25,282 bases of DNA from SFHK01 sp963618055 (GTDB lineage: Bacteria; Bacillota; Clostridia; Christensenellales; Aristaeellaceae). Shown piece after piece: positions 15,682-22,062 of this stretch (the first letter of the stretch is position 1; every line of letters begins with the position of its first letter). The position numbers and the translations under genes are program-made. The notes beneath the pieces were generated by a model that was given only the letters and a program-made list of their open reading frames with translations, did no database searches and was not told the DNA's origin. The stretch spans positions 1 to 25,282 of the forward strand of contig CAVERI010000038.1 of assembly GCA_963618055.1 (NCBI GenBank), written 5' to 3'.

Positions 15682-16451
15682 AGCAATTCTCCGTCCTCAC
15701 GCGTCAGATTGACGGCGATGGGGTAGTGGTCGGACAGGTAGATGCCGTTCAGGTTTTGCGTCCACAGCTCGACTGCGCCCTCGGCCTTCATGCCGCGGGT
15801 AAAGATATAGTCGATCTGCGGGTCGTTTCCGCGGCCGTAGTTGTGCCATGTCGTGCCCAAGCCCTCCGTGCGCTCGGTCAGGCCGAAGTCATCCTCGCGG
15901 AGCAGGCGAATCGCTTCGCTGTCCGGATAGGCGTTGAAGTCGCCGGTGAGCGCGAGGGGGAAGGGATGCGTCTTCTGGTCTTCCCTCAACTTTTCCAGCA
16001 GCCGTTTCGCGCCCAGCACACGCGCTTCGTCAAACTCGTGATCCAGATGCGTGTTGTATATGTGGAATGGCTTGCCCTCGCCGATGGGGCGCAGGATGGC
16101 GTGCGTAATGATGCGCGGGCACAGGGACTGCTTCTCAAAGCGGGAGCCGGGCACATAGGGCGTGTCGCTCAGCCACGTGACGTCCAGACCGATCAGCTCG
16201 TATTTGTCGGTCAGGAAGGCCACCGGGTTGTGCTCGCCCTGATAATCGGACTCGCGGCCGCAGCCGACCAGCGTGTATTCCCGAAGATGCGTGCGCAGGT
16301 ATTCGTTCATGGGCGGGGTGATTTCCTGAAAGCCGACGACGTCTGGCTTTTCGGTTTCCAGACGGTCGACGACGAAGCCGCGGCGGTGATGGAACGCGTT
16401 GCTGCCGTCGCTCTTGGCTTCGCAGCGCAGGTTAAAGGTTACAAGCTTCAT
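15678..16451 (-). CDS. Endonuclease/exonuclease/phosphatase family hydrolase, copy 1
   Basis: This 257-residue protein has the DNase I-like metal-dependent fold. Motifs present: Glu43 in FQEIT, His135 in NTHLDHE, Asp171 and Asn173 in GDFNAYP, Asp214 in QIDYIF, and Asp241-His242 in LSDHYP. All catalytic positions are intact. The family includes nucleases, sphingomyelinases and inositol-phosphate phosphatases; no signal peptide is present, so it acts in the cytoplasm. The substrate is unknown. It is about 79% identical by hand count (202 of 257) to the next gene, a recent tandem duplication. It overlaps rimM by four bases. An AGGAAGAAGGA site precedes the ATG. Confidence 0.93.
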   Translation of the reverse strand: MKLVTFNLRCEAKSDGSNAFHHRRGFVVDRLETEKPDVVGFQEITPPMNEYLRTHLREYTLVGCGRESDYQGEHNPVAFLTDKYELIGLDVTWLSDTPYVPGSRFEKQSLCPRIITHAILRPIGEGKPFHIYNTHLDHEFDEARVLGAKRLLEKLREDQKTHPFPLALTGDFNAYPDSEAIRLLREDDFGLTERTEGLGTTWHNYGRGNDPQIDYIFTRGMKAEGAVELWTQNLNGIYLSDHYPIAVNLTREDGELL

Positions 16452-16467
16452 GAATGTCCTTCTTCCT

Positions 16468-17241
16468 TCATATCAATTCTCCGTCCTCGCGCGTCAGCTC
16501 GACGGAGATGGGGTAGTGGTCGGACAGGTAGATGCCGTTCAGGCTCTGCGTCCACATCCTCGCCGGCTCCTCGGCCTTCATGCCGCGGGTGAAGATGTAG
16601 TCGATCTGCGGCTCTGTGCTGCGGCCGTAATCGTGACAGGTCGTGCCCAGCCCTTCCGTGCGCTCGGTCAGGCCGAATTCGTCCTCGCGCAGCAGGCGAA
16701 TCGCTTCGCTGTTCGGATGCGCGTTGAAATCGCCGGTGAGCATCAGCGGGAAGGAATGCGTTTTCTGGTCTTCCTTCATCTTTTCAAGCAGCCGCTTCGC
16801 GCCCAGCACGCGCGCCTCGTCAAACTCGTGATCCAGATGCGTGTTGTACATGTGGAACGGCTCGCCCTCGCCGATGGGGCGCAGGATGGCGTGGTTGATG
16901 ATGCGCGGGCACGGCGACTGCTTTTCGAAGCGGGAGCCGGGCACATAGGGCGTGGCGCTCAGCCACGTAATGTCCATGCCGATCAGCTCATATTTGTCGC
17001 GCAGGAAGGCGATGGGGTTGCATTCGCCGCGATAGTCGGCGTCGCGCCCGCAGCCAATCAGCGTATAGCCGCGCAGATGCTCGCGAAAATAGGGATACAT
17101 TGGCTGGGTGATTTCCTGAAAGCCGATGATGTCGGGCTTCTCGGTTTCCAGCTGATCGATCACGTAGCCGCGGCGGTTATGAAACGCGTTCACGCCGTCG
17201 CAGGCGCTTTCGTTGCGAATGTTGTAGGTCAGAAGCTTCAT
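16468..17241 (-). CDS. Endonuclease/exonuclease/phosphatase family hydrolase, copy 2
   Basis: The second copy of the hydrolase pair, also 257 residues when started at ATG 17241, with the same active-site set (Glu43, His135, Asp171/Asn173, Asp214, Asp241-His242). I chose 17241 because it aligns with the start of copy 1 (MKLLTYN beside MKLVTFN) and has GAGGA before it. A GTG at 17256 overlapping the upstream stop would add five residues. The copies differ most at residues 7-33 and 208-229, while the middle and the active-site motifs are nearly unchanged, suggesting a shared reaction with possibly different substrate preference. It follows the glycerol-1-phosphate dehydrogenase gene by 11 bases. 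The function is not known. Confidence 0.92.
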   Translation of the reverse strand: MKLLTYNIRNESACDGVNAFHNRRGYVIDQLETEKPDIIGFQEITQPMYPYFREHLRGYTLIGCGRDADYRGECNPIAFLRDKYELIGMDITWLSATPYVPGSRFEKQSPCPRIINHAILRPIGEGEPFHMYNTHLDHEFDEARVLGAKRLLEKMKEDQKTHSFPLMLTGDFNAHPNSEAIRLLREDEFGLTERTEGLGTTCHDYGRSTEPQIDYIFTRGMKAEEPARMWTQSLNGIYLSDHYPISVELTREDGELI

Positions 17242-17252
17242 GTGCGCCGTCC

Positions 17253-18605
17253 TCACTCAATGCGTTTCAGATAGTCCTCCAGCTCGCCCAGTTCGTCCAG
17301 CAGCTTGAACAGCGTGTAGCGCTCGCGATAGTCCTTCGCGCAGCGCAGGGAGGTATGGAGCGCGTCGGCGTCGATGCCGATCTCCGCCGGGGTCAGCGGC
17401 GCGCCCAGCTCGCGCATGGCGCGGTCGATGCGCTCAAACGGCGGCAGCGTTTTCAGCTCCGCGCGAATCTCGGCAAAGCGCGTTCTTGCCCGTTCCACGC
17501 GGCGCACGAGCTCCTTCTCCGTCAGGAAATCGCCGGGATTCTCGGCCATGATTTCCCCGGCGATTGCGTCGCCGTAGGCAAAGCGCATCCATCTTTCACG
17601 CGCTTCGCGGGTGGGAAGGTTTTTCTTCGCCCTTTCGAGGTCGAATTTCTCCGGGTCGGCATCCGCGAACGCCTCAAAGACCGGCCAGATCAGCCGCGTG
17701 GCGACGCCCACGGCCGTACCGTGCGTCGGCTCGGGAAGCCCCTTGCGCAGCATGCGCATATCCCAATAATGACCGATGTTGTGCTCGACCGACGCGACGG
17801 CGCGCGTGTGGCCGACGATCATGATCGTAAGTCCCGCCAGCAGCAGCGCTTCAATCAGAATCCTTGTGCCCTCGATCGTGCGGGCGCGGATGGCCGGAAT
17901 GTTGTCCAGCAGGCGGTTCACTGCGTCCAGCACCATGCCGCAGCAGGTTGGGCAGCAAACCTCGTCGTTGATGATCGATCCCAGCACCCAGTCCGCCTTG
18001 GCAATGTATTTGCCCAGCACGTCGCCCACGCCGGAGATGAACATGCCCTCTGGCGCGCGGGACATGACGTCCAGATCGCACACAATGATCTCCGGGCAGT
18101 CGGCCTTGCGGTGAATCTTCGCTCCGCGGAAGATCAGCGGCGCGACCACGGAGGTGTAGCCGTCCATGGACGGCGCGGTTCCCACGGACACGAACGGGAG
18201 CTTCGCCGCCTTCGCGGTCACGCGGGTAATGTCCGTGACCGAGCCGGAGCCGACCGCTACCAGAAACTCGGTGTCCGGCGCGAGCGACAGCGCGACCTCG
18301 CCGACCGCCGTCTCATCGGGCACCATTTTGCCCTCGCGGACGACGCGGCACAGCGTCACGGAAAAGCCGTCCGCGCGCAGCGCGGTTTCCACGTCGCGCC
18401 CGGCGACCTCATAGGTGTTGCTGTCGCACACCAGTACGCACCGGGTGCCCAGCCCGCGCCGGCGGATGAAGTGGGGTACCTTTTCAATCAGCTTTTGCCC
18501 CACGTAAATATCCTGCCGGGGCGCAGCGTGTTCAAGCGAGCAGGAGCAGGAAAGGCCTGAGAGAATCATGCGGCTGTCCGCGTCATAGGAAATCGAAACG
18601 CCCAT
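17253..18605 (-). CDS. egsA: sn-glycerol-1-phosphate dehydrogenase, AraM/EgsA family
   Basis: The 450-residue protein belongs to the AraM/EgsA branch of the iron-alcohol-dehydrogenase/dehydroquinate-synthase fold. It reduces dihydroxyacetone phosphate to sn-glycerol-1-phosphate with NAD(P)H, using a metal ion. Visible features are VAVGSGSVTD (nucleotide site, 117-125), GTAPSMDGYTS (142-152), and metal ligands Asp195 (GVGDVLGK), His275 (VEHNIGHYWD) and His295 (THGTAVG). The C-terminal 140 residues are helical, as in bacterial AraM. ATG 18605 is chosen for its GGAGGA site; residues encoded upstream look non-coding. In bacteria the product may feed unusual glycerolipids; no prenyl-transferase gene is seen here. 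It leads the operon through trmD. Confidence 0.9.
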   Translation of the reverse strand: MGVSISYDADSRMILSGLSCSCSLEHAAPRQDIYVGQKLIEKVPHFIRRRGLGTRCVLVCDSNTYEVAGRDVETALRADGFSVTLCRVVREGKMVPDETAVGEVALSLAPDTEFLVAVGSGSVTDITRVTAKAAKLPFVSVGTAPSMDGYTSVVAPLIFRGAKIHRKADCPEIIVCDLDVMSRAPEGMFISGVGDVLGKYIAKADWVLGSIINDEVCCPTCCGMVLDAVNRLLDNIPAIRARTIEGTRILIEALLLAGLTIMIVGHTRAVASVEHNIGHYWDMRMLRKGLPEPTHGTAVGVATRLIWPVFEAFADADPEKFDLERAKKNLPTREARERWMRFAYGDAIAGEIMAENPGDFLTEKELVRRVERARTRFAEIRAELKTLPPFERIDRAMRELGAPLTPAEIGIDADALHTSLRCAKDYRERYTLFKLLDELGELEDYLKRIE

Positions 18606-18626
18606 GTAAACCGTCCTCCGTTTATG

Positions 18627-18660
18627 AAAACGCGGCCGGCGACAATCGCGCTGGCCGCGT
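18627..18660 (-). terminator. Hairpin between nagB and the glycerol-1-phosphate dehydrogenase gene
   Basis: On the minus strand ACGCGGCC-A-GCG pairs with CGC-C-GGCCGCGT around a seven-base loop and is followed by TTTTCAT. It starts 32 bases after the nagB stop, so it should end the nagB transcript. It also lies only 21 bases before the next ATG, leaving no room for a promoter between, so it may act as an attenuator of the following operon. Confidence 0.7.
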
Positions 18661-18692
18661 AAAGAATTCAAAACGTCCCTGCGCGGGTTCGA

Positions 18693-19418
18693 TTACAGCA
18701 TGCTGCCGGCGGCCTCGTCCACCATGATGATGGTGTTCGGATGCGCCTTCAGAATGGAAGCGGGGCACTTGGGATCGATTTCGCCGTGCACGGTGTCATG
18801 GATCGCCTGCGCCTTGCCCTTGCCCAGCGCCAACAGGATGACGGCCTTCGCCTTCATGATGCCGCCGATACCGAAGGAAATGGCCTCCTTGGGCATGTCG
18901 TCCTCGGTGGGGAAGTAGATCTTGTTGGCGTCGATGGTGGAACGGGTCAGCTTCACGATGTTGGTGCCGTAGATGAACTTGTCGTTGGGCTCGTTGAAAC
19001 CGATGTGGCCGTTGTGGCCGATGCCCAGCAGCTGCAGGTCGATGCCGCCCGCCGCTTCAACCGCTTCGTCATACGCGCGCGCGTCCGCCCAGTGGTCGGC
19101 GCCGGTGCCGCAGGGCACGTGGGTGTTTTCCATCTTGATGTTGATGTGGTTAAACAGATTGTCATTCATGAAGTAACGATAGCTCTGATCATGGGTGGGC
19201 TCAAGACCGATGTACTCGTCGAGGTTGTAGGTGCGAACCTCGGAGAAGTCGATCAGACCCAGCTTGTTCAGGCGAGCCAGCTCCTTGTAGGTGCCCACGG
19301 GCGTGGAACCGGTAGCGAGACCCAGCACGGTATCCGGCTTCTTGGCGATCTGCGCGGCAAATACCATTGCGGCAGCCTGAGCGAGCTCCTCGGGGGTTTT
19401 AAAAACATGTACAACCAT
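18693..19418 (-). CDS. nagB: Glucosamine-6-phosphate deaminase
   Basis: The 241-residue protein converts glucosamine-6-phosphate to fructose-6-phosphate and ammonia, the last step of amino-sugar breakdown. Motifs: GLATGSTPVGTY (33-44), Asp67-Glu68 in NLDEYIG, and GIGHNGHIGFNEP (133-145) with His138 and Glu143. Length matches the short Gram-positive NagB, lacking the allosteric tail of the E. coli enzyme. ATG 19418 is preceded by GAGGAGGA. It has its own promoter. A ROK-family sugar kinase lies upstream, but no nagA deacetylase gene is present in the window. Confidence 0.97.
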   Translation of the reverse strand: MVVHVFKTPEELAQAAAMVFAAQIAKKPDTVLGLATGSTPVGTYKELARLNKLGLIDFSEVRTYNLDEYIGLEPTHDQSYRYFMNDNLFNHINIKMENTHVPCGTGADHWADARAYDEAVEAAGGIDLQLLGIGHNGHIGFNEPNDKFIYGTNIVKLTRSTIDANKIYFPTEDDMPKEAISFGIGGIMKAKAVILLALGKGKAQAIHDTVHGEIDPKCPASILKAHPNTIIMVDEAAGSML

Positions 19419-19470
19419 TGGAAAATCCTCCTCTATTTCCGCGGGCATAACCCGTTTCCTTGCAACCTAT

Positions 19471-19499
19471 ATTATAGCACCCGCCCGTTAAAATGGAAA
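19471..19499 (-). promoter_or_regulatory. Predicted promoter of nagB
   Basis: On the minus strand TTTCCA (19499-19494), a 17-base spacer and a perfect TATAAT (19476-19471). The leader of about 45 bases holds a small CGGG/CCCG hairpin and then the GAGGAGGA ribosome site. Confidence 0.7.
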
Positions 19500-19508
19500 C
19501 ACCTTTTC

Positions 19509-20396
19509 TCAAAAATCTTGCGGCTTCAGGTTCATTCGCGCGAGCGCCGCCGCGCCGGCCATGCCCGCGTCGTTCCCGCGGCTGGCAAAGCGCAGCGCGG
19601 AGCGAATCGCCTCGGGGGTAAAGTCGTAGGCGTTCGGAACGAATTTCAGAATGGCCTCGCGCAGCATTTCGCCCGCCGCGCTGATGCCGCCGCCCAGCAC
19701 GATGGCCTGCGGCCGGAAGATCATGTACAGCGAGCAGAGCCCGATGGAGATTTCACGGGCATACGCGTTCAGCGCGGCGAGCATGTCCGCGTCGCCCTCC
19801 CGCGCCCGGTCGATGACGGTGCGCGCGCGCACGCCGCCCGCCAAACGGGTCAGCGCGCCGGCCGAGGCGTACATTTCAAAGCAGCCGTTCATGCCGCAGG
19901 CGCATTTCAGTCCTCCGGCGTGGGTGACGAAATGCCCCAGCTCCGCGGCGGCGTTGTCGTGTCCGCGCCAAGGCCGGCCGTTGATCAGAAGCGCGCCGCC
20001 AATGCCGGTGCCGAGGGTCAGATACACGGCGCTTTCCAGCCCGAAACACGAGCCGCCCGGCAGCGTTTCTGCCGCCAGCGCCGCCTCCGCGTCGTTGTCA
20101 ATCCACACGGGCAGCCCAGTTTTTTCGCGCAAAAGCGCGCCAAAGGGAATGCCGAACCATTTCAGATTGCCGGAGTTAATCCTTCCGGACGGCCGGAATA
20201 CCGAGCCGGGCACGCCCGCGCCTACCATCTCCACCGGCGTGGGGGAGGCGGCAAGCAGCGCGGCAATCTGGTCGGCAATCGCCTCCGGGCCGCCGCGCGC
20301 GGTGCGACGCAAAAGCGTGTATGTCGGCTGACCATTTTCATCAAACACGCCGAATTTCAGGTTGGTTCCGCCGATGTCCACTCCCGCAACGTACAT
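19509..20396 (-). CDS. ROK family sugar kinase (glucokinase-like)
   Basis: The 295-residue protein is a ROK kinase. The ATP loop is VDIGGTNLKFGVFD (6-19), the catalytic Asp lies in IDNDAE (99-104), a second phosphate-binding loop is TLGTGIGGALL (127-137), and the ROK zinc site is His155 with Cys165, Cys167 and Cys172. No helix-turn-helix is present, so it is a kinase and not a ROK repressor. The likely substrate is glucose or an amino sugar such as N-acetylglucosamine or N-acetylmannosamine; the neighbouring nagB favours amino sugars, but this is inference. GGAGGC precedes the ATG. It lies downstream of two envelope-protein genes, with a 52-base gap holding only a weak hairpin. Confidence 0.92.
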   Translation of the reverse strand: MYVAGVDIGGTNLKFGVFDENGQPTYTLLRRTARGGPEAIADQIAALLAASPTPVEMVGAGVPGSVFRPSGRINSGNLKWFGIPFGALLREKTGLPVWIDNDAEAALAAETLPGGSCFGLESAVYLTLGTGIGGALLINGRPWRGHDNAAAELGHFVTHAGGLKCACGMNGCFEMYASAGALTRLAGGVRARTVIDRAREGDADMLAALNAYAREISIGLCSLYMIFRPQAIVLGGGISAAGEMLREAILKFVPNAYDFTPEAIRSALRFASRGNDAGMAGAAALARMNLKPQDF

Positions 20397-20448
20397 GAAA
20401 TGCCTCCGATAAGTATGGAGACGCCCGTGGACGTCCCCTTATGATGCG

Positions 20449-21060
20449 TCAGATTTTGTGAAGAGCCGGGCTTGAGGTCGCTTCCGGCAGAACCGACGGC
20501 TCAGAGGGCGCCTCGGAGGGCGTGGCTTCGCCGCCGCTTGGCTGTTCCTCCTCCGGAAGGGCGGGGAAGTCCGCGCCGTCGGCAGCGAAGGCGGCGAACA
20601 GATCCTCGCGCATCAGCGTCACGATCGTATCCGTGCCGTCGGTTTCCAGCATGTAAACCCAGCCGCCCGTTGTCTCAAGGCGATCGGGAACCGCGTCATC
20701 TTCGCCGACGAAGGTCTTCATTTTTTCCATGGCCGTCTCAATGGTCAGCGTGGAATCGCAGGCGTACAGCGCCGCGCCGCAAACGAGCGCGAGCCTGTCC
20801 CGCGACGAAATGCCCGCGACAATCACGCCGCCGACCGCTGAATCATCCGACGCGACGGCGAGCGTGCCGCCGTCATCCAGCAGAACTCCATACGCGCCGT
20901 AGCCGATATTCTGCGCGTCCGCGATGGGCAAAAGCCCTGCGGACTGGGCGGCGGTGTTGTAGCGCGCCGTCCAATCCGAAAAGCTGTCCGCGTATGCGCA
21001 GACGCACAACAAAAGCGCGCAGACGGCAAGAAAGGCCATTCCTCTTCGAAACCGCTTCAA
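20449..21060 (-). CDS. Secreted protein of unknown function with a Pro/Ser/Glu-rich tail
   Basis: I do not recognise this 203-residue protein. It has a good signal peptide (MKRFRRGMAF, hydrophobic 9-21, predicted cut after CAYA near residue 24). The mature part is about 140 residues of mixed structure, followed by a low-complexity tail (about 167-203) rich in Pro, Ser, Glu and Thr that could span the cell wall. The start is a TTG at 21060: GGGGAGG lies the right distance before it, and it supplies the basic residues of the signal peptide. An ATG at 21039 would lose these. It lies 15 bases after the Pro/Thr-linker membrane protein and is probably co-transcribed. Confidence 0.75.
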   Translation of the reverse strand: MKRFRRGMAFLAVCALLLCVCAYADSFSDWTARYNTAAQSAGLLPIADAQNIGYGAYGVLLDDGGTLAVASDDSAVGGVIVAGISSRDRLALVCGAALYACDSTLTIETAMEKMKTFVGEDDAVPDRLETTGGWVYMLETDGTDTIVTLMREDLFAAFAADGADFPALPEEEQPSGGEATPSEAPSEPSVLPEATSSPALHKI

Positions 21061-21075
21061 AGCATGCCTCCCCGG

Positions 21076-21891
21076 TTAATGCTCAACGCCGTTAATGGCC
21101 GTGACCGCGCCGCCGACGACGGTGAACTTGTACGCGTCGCCGAAGGTGTAGGCGTAGCGCAGCGTCTTCTTGTTTGAAGTGTACTGAATGCCCACGCCAA
21201 CCTGATAATCGCCGTCCGGATAGCTGGATACGTCGATCATCGCGGTGAAGTCGCAGTCGGACAGGTTCTTGCCCTTGCCGTCATGCTCGCCCATGCCGGT
21301 GATGCCGGGCGCGATGGTGGCCTCGTACACGTGCGTGCGGTTCTTGGAGTCGAGCACCAGAATGTACATCTGGCAGTGCTGGCCGTCAAAATTCGCGTCC
21401 TCCACGTAGCCCCAGCCGGTCAGGCGAATCAGGCGGGAGGAATTCGACTCGGGAAGCTCAAACTGCGTCAGGCCGTTGGTGACCTTCTTGCCGTCGATCT
21501 TCCACTTCTTTAGGTTCTCCAGATCCTTCACGCGCGAGCTGAACGCCGTGTCCGGAATCGGCGAGGGCGCGGGCGTGGGGGTCGGAGTCGGGGTGGGCGT
21601 AGGCGTGGGGGTCGGGGTCGGCGTGGGAGTGGGCGTCGCGGTCGGCTCCGCCGCAGACATCGTGTCCACCGGCAGCGGAATCGCGGCGGTCGTGCCGGAA
21701 GCAACGCTTGTCTGCGCCGGCTGCGTTCCGTTCAGGGTGAGCACGTTGTCCATCCGGGGCGACGAGTTGAATTCGCCCGTGAGCACAAATTCGTATAACA
21801 GCCATACCAGAATTGCGAGAACCAACAGACCGATCAGAAAGCGAATGATCGCCTTGCCGATGTTATTCTTGCGCAGATGTAAGCGTCCCAT
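21076..21891 (-). CDS. Membrane-anchored protein with a Pro-Thr linker and extracellular domain
   Basis: The 271-residue protein has a basic N-terminus (MGRLHLRKNN), one membrane segment (about residues 13-33), a short region, a (Thr-Pro)n linker (about 82-108) and a C-terminal domain of about 150 residues. The latter contains RLTGWGYVEDANFDG and later DGDYQVGVGIQY, a pattern I associate with beta-sandwich domains on Gram-positive surface or glycan-related membrane proteins; this is recall, not a match I can test. Topology should place the domain outside. ATG 21891 is chosen since AGGAGG lies seven bases before it; an ATG at 21912 has none. No enzyme motif is seen. Confidence 0.8.
   Translation of the reverse strand: MGRLHLRKNNIGKAIIRFLIGLLVLAILVWLLYEFVLTGEFNSSPRMDNVLTLNGTQPAQTSVASGTTAAIPLPVDTMSAAEPTATPTPTPTPTPTPTPTPTPTPTPAPSPIPDTAFSSRVKDLENLKKWKIDGKKVTNGLTQFELPESNSSRLIRLTGWGYVEDANFDGQHCQMYILVLDSKNRTHVYEATIAPGITGMGEHDGKGKNLSDCDFTAMIDVSSYPDGDYQVGVGIQYTSNKKTLRYAYTFGDAYKFTVVGGAVTAINGVEH
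21571..21645. repeat. Degenerate 6-bp repeat encoding the Thr-Pro linker
   Basis: On the plus strand GGCGTG, GGGGTC and GGAGTC-type hexamers repeat about twelve times; on the minus strand they encode alternating Pro and Thr. Third positions vary, so the protein repeat is kept while the DNA repeat has drifted. Copy number could vary between strains. Confidence 0.85.
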
Positions 21892-21921
21892 GGAGGTGCC
21901 TCCTATTTTCATTCTACGTAT

Positions 21922-21950
21922 ATATTACATTCGATGGACGAAAAAGTCAA
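21922..21950 (-). promoter_or_regulatory. Predicted promoter for the Pro-Thr-linker protein gene
   Basis: On the minus strand TTGACT (21950-21945), a 17-base spacer and TAATAT (21927-21922). It lies 30 bases before the chosen start. The region to 22009 is AT-rich and shared with the divergent CitX-CitG promoter. Confidence 0.65.
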
Positions 21951-22009
21951 CCGGAAGATGTAAATTGCATTCGGATTGCGGGCGATTTTTTCATTTTGTA
22001 ACCGTGCCG

Positions 22010-22038
22010 TTGAAAACCGGGCGGCGATCTGATAAAAT
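22010..22038 (+). promoter_or_regulatory. Predicted promoter for the CitX-CitG gene
   Basis: TTGAAA (22010-22015), a 17-base spacer and TAAAAT (22033-22038). Transcription would start near 22045, leaving a leader of about 18 bases with AAGGGGGAGG before the ATG at 22063. Confidence 0.75.
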
Positions 22039-22062
22039 GGCGGGCGAAGGGGGAGGATGACG

